Positions 28,106 to 38,664 of a stretch of DNA of 64,000 nucleotides are shown one piece after another (the first letter of the stretch is position 1; every line of letters begins with the position of its first letter). The stretch is from NCBI GenBank assembly GCA_009885695.1, contig VFKE01000056.1:42603-106602 (forward strand), read 5' to 3'. This stretch comes from Verrucomicrobiota bacterium. GTDB lineage: Bacteria; Verrucomicrobiota; Verrucomicrobiia; Verrucomicrobiales; Verrucomicrobiaceae. The notes below the pieces were generated by a model, which was not told where the DNA came from, made no database searches, and saw only the letters and a list, made by a program, of their open reading frames with translations. The position numbers and the translations under genes are program-made.

Positions 28106-31100
28106 ATGCGCAGCCCTAACAATACGTGCCTCCTGACGAGGCGACACTACCTGTTTCCGTGCCTGTTGTGCATCTTTTCGCTGGCGTGTGCCTCGGCGAG
28201 CCTCGCCGCGGTGGACGCAGCTGTAAGCCAGACCGTTTGGAAAATGCTCTATGCGGTGACGGATGCTCAGTTCAATAGCGCGTTCTGGCACACCCTTGAT
28301 GACGATGGTGACGGCGTCAGCAACGCTGGGGAGCTGGCAGCCGGCACAAATCCGTTCGCAGCCAACTCGACGATCAATGTCACCAGCGTGAACTTCGATG
28401 GCACTGGAACGCACCTTGCCTTCCCCACTACGAACGGCAAACTCTACATCCTTCAGTCTACAAACACCCCCGCCGTCGCATCAAGTTGGGCCAACCTATC
28501 TCCGGGCGTGCAGGTGCTGGGAGATGGTGCGTCAAAAACATTGACCGCCCCCCCTGGAGGCGCCGCTAAATTTTTCCGGGTGATGGTGGAGGACACGGAT
28601 ACGGACGGCGATGGCTTGAGTGACTGGGCTGAGAAAACGATCGGTTACAATCCCGAAAGCAGCGCAAGCAATGGTTCCGCGAATGACTACACGATAGTAG
28701 CCGGAGTTTCCGGTGTGCTTGCCCGCGAAAACATCGTGACGATAATGGCGGACAATACCACTGCAACCATGCCTCCTGACGCGATGAGCCCTGCTACCGA
28801 CCAGGCCAGCATTACTATCACGCGCTCGGGGGTGCTGCACTTCAACTCGATCACGGTTCCGTTGGTCAAATCCGGAACGGCGCTGGAGGGCTCTGACTAT
28901 GACAACCTGCCTAACTCGATTACGTTCCCGCCTCAGGTCAACTCGATCTCACTGACGGTGAACCCTCGCGCCAACGCGAACATGCACACCAACATCACCG
29001 CCAGTGTGAAGGCGATGCCGGGAGGCGGTTACACCGTGGGCGGACCTGACACGGCAAGCGTGGTTATTTATCCGGCAGTCATTCCCAACGGCACGGGCCT
29101 GACGGCAAAATACTACGTGGGGGCAAATCCGACATTCAACAGCCCGGTCAATTTCGGCGGAAATTCGGTGAGCTACAGCTACACCAAGAACACGGCAACG
29201 ACAGGCACGGCCACGATCACCTATTTCGGCACACCCGGCTTCTCGACATCTTTTCCCAATAACCGGGTGAATCTTCAATTCTCATCGGGAAGTCTCATCG
29301 GAGGCGCATACGACAAGATTTACATCATCGCCAACACTCCACTTTCCACCACCTTCACGGTGGACATCACCGGAGCGAACGTCCCAAATTCTGGCCTTGG
29401 AAATGCCTTGCTGAACCCGCCTGTGATCACGCGCGTGGATCCACAAGTGGATAATTCCTGGAGTTATGGCCTGCCGAATGGCCGCCAGATAGCCAGTCCG
29501 GACAATTTTTCCGTTCAATGGGAAACGTATCTCTCCCCGGCAACAGCTGGTGATTATGTCTTCTTTCTTGATGCGGATGACAAGGCACGGGTCTTTCTCA
29601 ACCGGAATGACGGCAATGGCTCTCAGCAAATCCTGGAGAACGGTTGGAACAGTGCCGCGACGGGCGGCTACAATCAAAGTGCAGCGTTAAGCCTTGCCGT
29701 TCCAGCTGCACCAGGGGACCGCTATCATATCCGGATCGAGTTTGTGGACACCACGGGCGCCGCGAAGTGCAAGTTCCACTGGAAGTTGAACGACGGCACG
29801 AATGCGAACATAAGCGCTTTCACGAACAACACTGGAACCACCTCAGGCTGGAGCGCCAATTACTACAATAACACCACATTCACCGCTCCTGCCGCAATAA
29901 CCAATGTGGAACAGTATGGTCCGGCAACCATCGCCCAAGGCGACTGGGGCACAGGCACTCCGGACGTGAACTTGGTTTATCCGGACTATTTCTGCGTCCG
30001 CTGGTCCGGCCAGGTGCTGCCCCAGTTTTCAGAGAAGTATTACTTCGTGGCCAGGGCTGATGACGGAGTGCGGCTCACGGTGAACAACCAGTTGATCGTA
30101 AACCGCTGGGCGAATGCTGGAGGCGGGGTCGTGGATACCACGGGATCCATCGACCTCCAAGCGGGGGTCCTTTATGATATTGTCATGGAATATTATGAGG
30201 CCGTGGGTGACGCCCAGGCGCAACTTCATTGGTATAGTCAAAACCAGCCGAAACAGCTCATCCCGACAAACCGCCTCTACCCCGAGTCCACGCAGACAAA
30301 CGCCGTTGTCGCCGCGCCAACGGCTGTCACCAGCCCGCTCACGGCAGTGGCGCTGGCTGGAGATTCGTCACCCTTCACTTACATCATCACGGCCAGCAAT
30401 GGTCCGGATACGACATTCACCGCGACGGGATTGCCAGCCTGGCTGACTCTCAATACCACGACCGGTGTCATCACGGGCTCGCCATCGGCAGCTCAGGCGG
30501 GTCATTACCAGATCGTAGTCACGGCTACGAATGCAGCCGGCACCGGCAGTTCGGTCGTGAACATTGACGTGATCCATGCGGGATCCCAGATCACCCGGGA
30601 GATCTGGACAACGGGCGTTTCGGGCAGCGAAATCGCTGACATACCCGTGAACACAGCGCCATCCTCGATCGACACTGACTTGAGCAGCCTCGAGGATGGA
30701 ACGGCCTATCCTGACAACACAGGCGAGCGTCTCCGCGGCTACATCATCGCTCCGGTGACTGGCAACTACTACTTCTGGCTCGCTGCGAACAACTCGGCGG
30801 AGCTCTGGATTTCCAACAATGCGGAACCCATCAACAAGATCCGTCGGGCGTTTGTAAACGGCTCGGCGATGTTACCAAAAGCTTGGGATGATGGATCGCA
30901 ATCCAGCCGCAAGTCCCAGTGGCTGGCCCTCACCGCCGGCCAGAAATACTATTACGAAATCCTCCACAACTGCCCTGCCGGCAGCGCCGCCGATCATGTC
31001 GCTGTTGGCTGGCTGCGCGATCTCACGGGAACCAGCGCGCCCATAGCTGACGGTTCGGCCGTGGTGCCGGGTTTTGTCCTCGCACCTTATGATTATCCGG

Positions 31101-33298
31101 CGACGGTCGCCAACACCGGAACGCTCTTCGCCACCAACCTGGCACCACAGGGATCCGCCATTTCCAAAGGATCGGGTTCCGCCAACATACGCTTGAATGC
31201 CGGCAAAACTCAGGCGGTTCTTCACTTCAACTACAGCGGATTGACCACGCCTAGGACGGGCTACCACGTCCATTGCGATGCTTTTAGCAACGGCTCTGAC
31301 ATCCATCCCGGCCAGATCGTATTCGACATTGATGACATCGATATATTCCACCCCGAATTGCGCACCGCTGACGGCGGCTACATCTGGGACATCACAGCTG
31401 TCGGCACCCTCTCCGCAGCCGATGTGGTGACCGCCATTGAAACCGGCAAGGTTTACATCAATATCCACAGCGTAAATTACCCGAGCGGCGAAATTCGCGG
31501 AAATTTCAGCCTCGTACAAGGATCTCAAAGTCCGCCGTCCCCGGTGACGGACCCCGGCTACATCGACGACCACGATACGGAGGCCGGCGCGGCGAGATTT
31601 CTCCTGCAGGCCACCTACGGCGTCGATCCCGTTGACCTCGCCAATGTGCGATCCATGGGCTATGCGGCATGGATCGACAGTCAGTTCGCCCTGTCACCCT
31701 CCCGCCTTGTGCCTGAAGTGCTGTCTAATTCCCCCGGTGGCGGCTATGGTGGCGGCTATCCGGACTACCATATGTGGAACGCCTGGTGGAAAACATCCAT
31801 CACGGCGCCGGACCAGCTCCGGCAGCGCGTCGCATTTGCGTTGAGCGAGATACTCGTCGTGTCCAACAACGCCCCCATGCCGCTCAACAACAACGGGCTC
31901 ATGCTGGCAGGCTACTATGACACACTTTTGGACCATAGTTTCACCAGTAATTTTAGTGACATCCTGAAGGCTGTAACCCTATCGCCCGCCATGGGCGTCT
32001 ACCTCGACATGCGGGGCAACCAAAAGGGCAGTCTTATCACAGGTCTGCATCCGAATGAAAACTATGCCCGCGAACTCATGCAGCTCTTTTCTATTGGGCT
32101 GAACCGCATGTGGCCGGATGGCACACTGATGCTGGACTCCATGGGCAATCTCATCCCCACATACACACAGACGGAGATCATCGGCATATCGCGTGTGTTT
32201 ACAGGGTGGAATTACGGTCAGGCCCTGCAAACAAATGGCCGCCTGCCCACCAATTTTTTCCCTCCCCCCAATTATCTTGATCCCATGGTCCTCGTGCCCA
32301 CCCGGCACGAGCTTGGGGAGAAGCGCGTATTGGACAACGTGGTCCTGCCACCGGCCAATGCTGCCGAGGCACCTGAATCGGTCGCCTTCAGCCCGATCAT
32401 AACACCCGCACCCAACTCGGAGGCTGACCCCAACTGGACCGCGTTCGACAACTACTGCTTGAACGATCTGGAGAAAGGCATCGACAGTATCATGAGCAAT
32501 CCCAACATCGGACCGTATATCTGCCGGCAGCTCATTCAACGTCTCGTGACCAGCCATCCGAGCAACGGCTACGTTGGCCGTGTCGTTCAGAAATTCAACG
32601 ACGACGGCACCGCCTCCCATGTCCGTGGCAACATGAAAGCCGTCATCAAGGCCATTCTCCTGGATGGCGAAGCACGCGACAGTGCGGCCGCGCAGAGTTC
32701 CACCGCCTTCGGCAAGCAGCGCGAGCCGCTGCTTCGTCTGACCGGGCTAGCCCGCACCTTTCCCGCAGCCACCGGAAACAGCACCTACAATGTCCGCAAG
32801 ACAGACGAACTCAGCCAAACCCCGCTAAACTCACCCACGGTCTTCAACTTCTTCTTCCCGGATTACAAATACCCCGGCACCCTCGGCAACGCCGGGCTCA
32901 CCACTCCCGAGTTCCAGCTCACCAACGATATCAGCATCGTGGACATGACAAACTCCATCGCCCGTTCCCTGATCGGCCCGTCCGGCAACAATACGAACAC
33001 CAGCGGATTGTGCAGCTTCCCGAACGGCGGAGGCGCAATCACGATGAACTTGGGACCTTATCAGACTCCCGCCTACACCAGCAATGCCGGCATTCCGTCG
33101 CTGGTGGACAAGCTGAGCAATCTTCTCCTGGGCGGCCCGATGAATGCAGACGCGCGCACCGTCATCATCAACTTCGTAGCCAACACCACCAACTTTCCCT
33201 ACACCACAGTGGCACCCACTGACACTGAGATGCGCGACCGGGTGCGGGCCGTTGTCCATCTCATCGTCACATCAGCTGGATACTCCATTCAGAAATAA
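28106..33298 (+). CDS. Large secreted DUF1800 protein with Calx-beta/PA14/CHRD-like modules
   Basis: Signal peptide; PA14-like GLTAKYYVGANPTF / SGWSANYYNNTTFT / YYFVARADDGVRLTVNNQLIVNRW; CHRD-like LHFNYSGLTTPRTGYHVHCD; DUF1800 AARFLLQATYGVDPVDLANVRSMGYAAWIDSQF, NYARELMQLFSIGLN. Confidence 0.85.
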   Translation: MRSPNNTCLLTRRHYLFPCLLCIFSLACASASLAAVDAAVSQTVWKMLYAVTDAQFNSAFWHTLDDDGDGVSNAGELAAGTNPFAANSTINVTSVNFDGTGTHLAFPTTNGKLYILQSTNTPAVASSWANLSPGVQVLGDGASKTLTAPPGGAAKFFRVMVEDTDTDGDGLSDWAEKTIGYNPESSASNGSANDYTIVAGVSGVLARENIVTIMADNTTATMPPDAMSPATDQASITITRSGVLHFNSITVPLVKSGTALEGSDYDNLPNSITFPPQVNSISLTVNPRANANMHTNITASVKAMPGGGYTVGGPDTASVVIYPAVIPNGTGLTAKYYVGANPTFNSPVNFGGNSVSYSYTKNTATTGTATITYFGTPGFSTSFPNNRVNLQFSSGSLIGGAYDKIYIIANTPLSTTFTVDITGANVPNSGLGNALLNPPVITRVDPQVDNSWSYGLPNGRQIASPDNFSVQWETYLSPATAGDYVFFLDADDKARVFLNRNDGNGSQQILENGWNSAATGGYNQSAALSLAVPAAPGDRYHIRIEFVDTTGAAKCKFHWKLNDGTNANISAFTNNTGTTSGWSANYYNNTTFTAPAAITNVEQYGPATIAQGDWGTGTPDVNLVYPDYFCVRWSGQVLPQFSEKYYFVARADDGVRLTVNNQLIVNRWANAGGGVVDTTGSIDLQAGVLYDIVMEYYEAVGDAQAQLHWYSQNQPKQLIPTNRLYPESTQTNAVVAAPTAVTSPLTAVALAGDSSPFTYIITASNGPDTTFTATGLPAWLTLNTTTGVITGSPSAAQAGHYQIVVTATNAAGTGSSVVNIDVIHAGSQITREIWTTGVSGSEIADIPVNTAPSSIDTDLSSLEDGTAYPDNTGERLRGYIIAPVTGNYYFWLAANNSAELWISNNAEPINKIRRAFVNGSAMLPKAWDDGSQSSRKSQWLALTAGQKYYYEILHNCPAGSAADHVAVGWLRDLTGTSAPIADGSAVVPGFVLAPYDYPATVANTGTLFATNLAPQGSAISKGSGSANIRLNAGKTQAVLHFNYSGLTTPRTGYHVHCDAFSNGSDIHPGQIVFDIDDIDIFHPELRTADGGYIWDITAVGTLSAADVVTAIETGKVYINIHSVNYPSGEIRGNFSLVQGSQSPPSPVTDPGYIDDHDTEAGAARFLLQATYGVDPVDLANVRSMGYAAWIDSQFALSPSRLVPEVLSNSPGGGYGGGYPDYHMWNAWWKTSITAPDQLRQRVAFALSEILVVSNNAPMPLNNNGLMLAGYYDTLLDHSFTSNFSDILKAVTLSPAMGVYLDMRGNQKGSLITGLHPNENYARELMQLFSIGLNRMWPDGTLMLDSMGNLIPTYTQTEIIGISRVFTGWNYGQALQTNGRLPTNFFPPPNYLDPMVLVPTRHELGEKRVLDNVVLPPANAAEAPESVAFSPIITPAPNSEADPNWTAFDNYCLNDLEKGIDSIMSNPNIGPYICRQLIQRLVTSHPSNGYVGRVVQKFNDDGTASHVRGNMKAVIKAILLDGEARDSAAAQSSTAFGKQREPLLRLTGLARTFPAATGNSTYNVRKTDELSQTPLNSPTVFNFFFPDYKYPGTLGNAGLTTPEFQLTNDISIVDMTNSIARSLIGPSGNNTNTSGLCSFPNGGGAITMNLGPYQTPAYTSNAGIPSLVDKLSNLLLGGPMNADARTVIINFVANTTNFPYTTVAPTDTEMRDRVRAVVHLIVTSAGYSIQK

Positions 33299-33305
33299 CC
33301 CCACC

Positions 33306-34877
33306 ATGGACACAAAACATGTTCCCAACGTCATCAGCCGTCGCAGTTTCCTGCGTCGGACAGCACCGATCATCGGTGCGGGTGCCCTGACCAGCACCAT
33401 CCGTGATCTGCGCCTCGTCAACGCGGCCATGGCGCAGGCACCCATCAGCGACTACAAAGCACTCGTCTGCATTTTCCTGGCTGGGGGTAATGACGCCAGC
33501 AATCTCATCATTCCGACGATTCCTTCTGAATATTCCAACTACGCTTCCATCCGAACCCCTGTGCTGGCCATACCCAATCAGGATGGCGGACCGGCCACGG
33601 CACTCGCGCTGAATCCTACCAACAGCGATGGGCACACCTACGGAATCCACCCCGCCTGTCCCGAATTACAGAGTCTCTTCAACAGTGGTAAACTCGCCAC
33701 CGTCTTTAACATAGGCACCTTGGTCTATCCGATGACCAAGTCCCAATACATCAGCAACTCCGTTCCCAAGCCACCACAACTTTTCTCCCACAGCGACCAG
33801 ACTACGCAGTGGCAGACCTCCATTCCTGATCAACCTCCAACCACCGGATGGGGGGGCCGCTGTGCTGATCTTCTCGACTCGCTCAATCCCAGAAGCGGCC
33901 CCGGTTCCTCCCAAGCTGCGCTATCCCTGGCCGTGTCACTCACGGGCGCAAACACCTTCGAAATCGGTGGCGTCTTCCAGCAATACGCCGTCGATGCCAA
34001 TGGCGGCGTCGCCTCCCTGAGTGCGCTCGGCCCCGCGGCCACCGCCCGGGATGCCGCCTTGAAAGCCGTGCTCGGCATCGACAAGGTGCAGGCCAACATG
34101 CTGGTCAGCAATTATGCACTCGCCCTTGATCACTCCATCGCCGCCGGCGCGGCACTCAGCACCGCGCTCAGCAACAGCCAGATGACGAGCTACTGGAGCA
34201 CCATCAGCAACTGGAGCGCCACTGGGGTGAATAATCAAACCGTCACGCCGAATGGCGGATCCACTACAACCTCCGCTTTGATGCCGCAACTACGCATGAT
34301 TGCCAAAATCATCGAAGCGGGCTACCGCAACGCAAGTGAAGACTACGGCCTCGGTATGAAACGGCAGATTTTCTTCTGCACGATCGGCGGTTTTGATACG
34401 CATGGGAATCAGACAACCGCTGCCGGTGGCTCTCCGAACAGCGCGAACGTCATCGTCGGTTCCCATGCCAACATCCTTGCGGAGCTAAGCCAGTGCATGA
34501 ACAAATTTCAGAACGCCATGGCGGCCATTGGCACGCACTACGGCGACGACGACTTTCAGAAGCGTGTCACGTGCTTCACGACGAGTGATTTCGGACGAAC
34601 GCTCCCATGCAACGGCCTTGGCAGTGACCACGGCTGGGGTGGCCATCATCTGGTCATGGGCGGTGCCGTCTTGGGCGGCAAGACATACGGCGTCTGGCCA
34701 ACTCTTGCCGTGGGAGGGCCGGATGACACCAGCACCGGCCGTTGGATACCCACGATGGCCGTTGATCAATACTCCGCCACGCTCGCCAAATGGTTCGGCC
34801 TGGACAGCAACGGCATCAGCACTGTCTTCCCCAATTTGAAACGATTCTCCTCACCCGATATCGGCTTCATGGGCTAG
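33306..34877 (+). CDS. DUF1501 protein with Tat-like signal
   Basis: ISRRSFLRRTAPIIGAGALTSTI; VCIFLAGGNDASNLIIP; TTSDFGRTLPCNGLGSDHGWGGHHLVMGG. Directly downstream of DUF1800. Confidence 0.88.
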   Translation: MDTKHVPNVISRRSFLRRTAPIIGAGALTSTIRDLRLVNAAMAQAPISDYKALVCIFLAGGNDASNLIIPTIPSEYSNYASIRTPVLAIPNQDGGPATALALNPTNSDGHTYGIHPACPELQSLFNSGKLATVFNIGTLVYPMTKSQYISNSVPKPPQLFSHSDQTTQWQTSIPDQPPTTGWGGRCADLLDSLNPRSGPGSSQAALSLAVSLTGANTFEIGGVFQQYAVDANGGVASLSALGPAATARDAALKAVLGIDKVQANMLVSNYALALDHSIAAGAALSTALSNSQMTSYWSTISNWSATGVNNQTVTPNGGSTTTSALMPQLRMIAKIIEAGYRNASEDYGLGMKRQIFFCTIGGFDTHGNQTTAAGGSPNSANVIVGSHANILAELSQCMNKFQNAMAAIGTHYGDDDFQKRVTCFTTSDFGRTLPCNGLGSDHGWGGHHLVMGGAVLGGKTYGVWPTLAVGGPDDTSTGRWIPTMAVDQYSATLAKWFGLDSNGISTVFPNLKRFSSPDIGFMG

Positions 34878-34881
34878 GGCA

Positions 34882-35014
34882 GTTTAAATAATTTCGTAGC
34901 CGCGTTCGTATTGCGCAGCCGCGAAGCGAAAACGTGGAAAATATGCATACTTCGTTGGCTGCCGTGGCTTCTTCCCGCACTCTTGCGAGATGCGGCTATG
35001 TTTATTTTAAAAAT
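34882..35014. repeat. MITE-like repeat, copy 1
   Basis: gtttaaataatttcgtagccgcgttcg...gagatgcggctatgtttattttaaaaat; near-identical to 52494-52627. Confidence 0.9.
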
Positions 35015-35037
35015 GGACTGACTGAGGGAGTCCGGCG

Positions 35038-35583
35038 ATGAATCTGCGCAACGTTCTTCTCGTCGGGATTGCAGGAATGCTCGCCGTGATCTACTGGCTG
35101 GTGCTGCACCCGTCGCATGATACCGGCAAAAGAAAAAACCAGACCACTGAGTCTCATCTCCCGGCCAAGAAACCTCCCAACTCAATCATACCGGCATCAT
35201 CCGATGATATTGTGCAGCCAGTAACTCCATCATTCAAAGAGTTGCAGCCTGCAATCACACGACAACCAGCCATTCCGCAGCCGAACACGGAATCATTCGC
35301 CGACCTGGACAAGATACAGCTCATGCTGCGCGATTATCGCACACTCATGGGTCAAAATCCCGTGGGCACCAATCCAGAGATCATGCGGGCGGTCATGGGT
35401 GAAAATCCCCGACAGGCAAGACTTGGACCGCCGGAGGGCCAGGGCATTAACAAAAAGGGTGAACTCGTGGATCGATGGGGCACCCCAATTTTTTTTCATC
35501 AACTTTCCGCCACCATCATGGAAATACACTCTGCAGGACCGGATAAAATCATGGGCACGGCTGACGATATCGTCAGCCGCTGA
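35038..35583 (+). CDS. Hypothetical protein with pseudopilin-like C-terminus
   Basis: Single N-terminal TM; VDRWGTPIFFHQLSATIMEIHSAGPDKIMGTADDIV resembles type II secretion pseudopilin C-termini. Confidence 0.5.
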   Translation: MNLRNVLLVGIAGMLAVIYWLVLHPSHDTGKRKNQTTESHLPAKKPPNSIIPASSDDIVQPVTPSFKELQPAITRQPAIPQPNTESFADLDKIQLMLRDYRTLMGQNPVGTNPEIMRAVMGENPRQARLGPPEGQGINKKGELVDRWGTPIFFHQLSATIMEIHSAGPDKIMGTADDIVSR

Positions 35584-35660
35584 TCGAGACTCCGCGTTCA
35601 CATTAAAGGGCGCAAGAACCGGCACACGGAAAAGAAAAATTGATTGATTTGCGCCACAAC

Positions 35661-38642
35661 TCATCGCTGATCTTCACAGAGTCCGCGCGCCTTCTCGATG
35701 AGCTGGATGAACTCCCCGCGCCAACCCTGTTCGTCTTCACCCTTGCCAGCCAGTGCGAGCCGGCGCACGCCGTCCCAGGTCAGTTCATTAGCGTTCGGCG
35801 ATCCACGCAGCAACATGCCAAATCCGGCCACGCTGACGGCGAACTGAAAGTCACGATCACTTTCCGTTAGCTTCTTGTGCGCATCCGTCACGGCCACTTC
35901 GAAAAGTTTGCTCTGATCCGCATCGGGCTCCTTGTAGCGCACTTTCACGGTCAGGGTCTCGTTGGTCGCAGGTGCGGCGGCCGGCTTGGCGGCGGACTCT
36001 TCCTGAACCGCCCTGGATTTCGCTGCTTCGGCATACTTCAAATCATCGACCAGGGGTTTGCCATCGGGATATTTCAGACTGGCCGGAACAACTTCATAAA
36101 GCGCGGTGACGGTGTGACCCGCGCCGATTTCACCGGCGTCTTTTTTGTCGTTGTTAAAATCTTCCTTGGCCAGCATCCGCTTTTCATAGCCGATGAGGCG
36201 ATAGGCGGCGACCTGGGCGGGATTGAACTCGACCTGCAGTTTCACATCTTTGGCGACAGTGATCAGCGTGCCCGTCATCTGCTCGACCAGCACCTTTCGC
36301 GCCTCGCCGGCGGAATCGAGGTAGTGGTAGTTGCCGTTCCCGCGATCGGCTAGCGCCTGCATGGTGTGATCGTGCAAGTTGTCCGTGCCCACGCCGAGAA
36401 CGCTGAGGAAGACGCCGCCTTTCGATTTCTCGGCAATGAGTTTTTCGAGTTCATCCACGCTGCTGGTGCCCACATTGAAATCGCCGTCGGTGCAGAGGAT
36501 CACGCGATTGATGCGTTCCTTGCTGAAGTTCAAGGCAGCTTGTTCGTAAGCGAGCCGAATGCCGCTGGCTCCGTTGGTAGAGCCACCCGCGTTGAGTTTC
36601 TGAATGGCCTGCCGAATTTTTTCTTTCTGCGCGCCGGAAGTGCTCTCCAGGGCGAGGCCGCTCTCACCGGCGTAGGTGACGATGGCCACGCGGTCGTCCT
36701 CGCGCAACTGATCCACCAGCAGGCGCAGGCTTTGCTTGATCAGCGGCAACCGCTCCTGGGGCTCCATGCTGCCGGAGACATCGAGCAAAAAGACGAAGTT
36801 GGCGGCGGCGCGTTCGCCTTTCACTTCGCGCGCTTTCACGGCCACTCGCGCGATGCGATGGAGCGGCTGCCAGGGTGCTTCACCGAGATCGACCTGCACA
36901 CCGATGGGCCGGTCAGTGGCGGGGCCTTCGTAGTGATAGGGGAAATAGTTCACCAGTTCTTCGAGCCGCACCGCGTTCGGCGGCGGGCGTTGGCCGGAGT
37001 TCAGAAGGCGGCGCACGTTGGCGTAAGAGGCCGTATCCACATCCAGCGAGAAGGTCGAGAGCGGTTGCTGCGCGACGAATGTAAATGGGTTTTCGATGAT
37101 GGGGCGGTAGGTAGCGGTGTTGCCCACGCGTGATTGAGGAACCGGGCGTTCTTCAACTGAATCCCGCCTGCGTGTTTCTTCTTCGGGTTCAAATGGATGG
37201 AATCCACCGAGAGACGTGGTATTGGCGAGTAATGCGGGAACGGGTGCCGAAGCTGGTGCTTCCGCCGCATCGCTTGTGCTTTTGGTGGCTGACATTTTCC
37301 CGGAAGACGCGATGACCGGGGATCGGGCGTATTCTTCCCGATTGCCGCTGGCATCACTCCACCCGAGACTGCGCGTGGTCGCCGGAGGCGTGGCGGCAAT
37401 GGCTCCGCCCGCTTGCAAAGAGCCCCCGTTTAAGATCAGGGCATTGGTGGCACTGGTGTTACCCACTGCGACTTTGTCATCGGCGTTTAATACGCCCGCA
37501 GCAGTCGTCGTGCCGCCTGTGAAAGTATTGGCACCATTCAAGGTCAGGGTCCCGACACCGGACTTGGTCGTCTCATCGGCTTTACTTAGGTTGCTGGCGA
37601 TCATATCAGATGCTGGTTTCTTTGCTGATTCGCCAGCAGGGAAAAAAGCGCCATTTTCCTTGAGCGGTGCGCCCGGAGTTACCGATTTACCACCACCCGC
37701 TCCCCCGGCGGCAGTCGCGAATTGAAATTCGTTGCCAGCAGCGCGGGTGTTTTTGTTTTGGTCGGCGACCAACGCACCTCGAATAGCCACAGAGCCGTCG
37801 TTAATCGTGCTGGCCGAACTCTCGATCTTCTTGAGCCCCTCAGCGTTCACGATCCGGTTCTCAGACTTGGATCGGAGATCTGTGTCTCGATGGATCGTCG
37901 TGACTCCTGCGTAGGCGTTGACACCCCCAAGTCCCAAGTCGCCGACAGCATTTTCTGCTAATTCCTTTTTCTTGCCTGGCAGATCGAGATCATAGCTTTC
38001 GGTCATGCTCATTTTTGGTTCGGGCTTGAAGGCCAGTTTATCCGTCTGATTCGAAGGAGCGACGGGCATGGCCTTGGTGAGTGCATCTTTCAGCACCATA
38101 TCGCCAACGACCGGCACCGGGGGGGCGGCGGGTTGCGGGGCGTTTGACGCAGCCAACTGCTTTCTCTCCCCTTCTTTGGAGCCGGGGGAAATCTGCACGA
38201 GCGTGGAGCGTTCTCCCTGCCTCTCTAACTGCGCATTCCGTTTAAATTTGGCGTCTTCCACCGGAGCCGGTGCATCGGTCTTGGCAAGTATATAACCCTT
38301 GGCAGCAGCCAGCGGTTCCTCCCTCAAGTGGTGCACGGTGAACATGATCGCGAGACAGGCAGCGGCGGCCAGGCCGAGCGTGTTGAGGAACGCTGGTCGC
38401 CGCCAGAGCGGACGGATGATCTTGGGCGAGCTCTGGAAGCTCTGCATCAATTGCGCGCGCTGGGCGGGCATGAGTGCGTCATCGGCGTTATGCGCGACCT
38501 CATGCTCCAGCAGCGTGCAGAAGGCCTTCATTTCAACCGCCTGCTTTTGCAGTGCGAGATCGATTTTCATCTGCGCCTCGAAGGCCGCGCGTTCGTCGGG
38601 CGGGAGTTCGTTCAGCGCGTAAGCGGTAAGTTTTTCATTCAT
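35661..38642 (-). CDS. vWA domain protein (YfbK/DUF3520-like) with anti-sigma-like N-terminus and PATR-like linker
   Basis: NFVFLLDVSGSMEPQERLPLIKQSLRLLVDQLREDDRVAIVTYAG; LIGYEKRMLAKEDFNNDKKDAGEIGAGHTVTALYEVVP; N-terminal MNEKLTAYALNELPPDERAAFEAQM; linker GVGTLTLNGANTFTGGTTTAAGVL. Confidence 0.88.
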   Translation of the reverse strand: MNEKLTAYALNELPPDERAAFEAQMKIDLALQKQAVEMKAFCTLLEHEVAHNADDALMPAQRAQLMQSFQSSPKIIRPLWRRPAFLNTLGLAAAACLAIMFTVHHLREEPLAAAKGYILAKTDAPAPVEDAKFKRNAQLERQGERSTLVQISPGSKEGERKQLAASNAPQPAAPPVPVVGDMVLKDALTKAMPVAPSNQTDKLAFKPEPKMSMTESYDLDLPGKKKELAENAVGDLGLGGVNAYAGVTTIHRDTDLRSKSENRIVNAEGLKKIESSASTINDGSVAIRGALVADQNKNTRAAGNEFQFATAAGGAGGGKSVTPGAPLKENGAFFPAGESAKKPASDMIASNLSKADETTKSGVGTLTLNGANTFTGGTTTAAGVLNADDKVAVGNTSATNALILNGGSLQAGGAIAATPPATTRSLGWSDASGNREEYARSPVIASSGKMSATKSTSDAAEAPASAPVPALLANTTSLGGFHPFEPEEETRRRDSVEERPVPQSRVGNTATYRPIIENPFTFVAQQPLSTFSLDVDTASYANVRRLLNSGQRPPPNAVRLEELVNYFPYHYEGPATDRPIGVQVDLGEAPWQPLHRIARVAVKAREVKGERAAANFVFLLDVSGSMEPQERLPLIKQSLRLLVDQLREDDRVAIVTYAGESGLALESTSGAQKEKIRQAIQKLNAGGSTNGASGIRLAYEQAALNFSKERINRVILCTDGDFNVGTSSVDELEKLIAEKSKGGVFLSVLGVGTDNLHDHTMQALADRGNGNYHYLDSAGEARKVLVEQMTGTLITVAKDVKLQVEFNPAQVAAYRLIGYEKRMLAKEDFNNDKKDAGEIGAGHTVTALYEVVPASLKYPDGKPLVDDLKYAEAAKSRAVQEESAAKPAAAPATNETLTVKVRYKEPDADQSKLFEVAVTDAHKKLTESDRDFQFAVSVAGFGMLLRGSPNANELTWDGVRRLALAGKGEDEQGWRGEFIQLIEKARGLCEDQR

Positions 38643-38664
38643 GACGGTAAGTGGGTGAGGAGGT

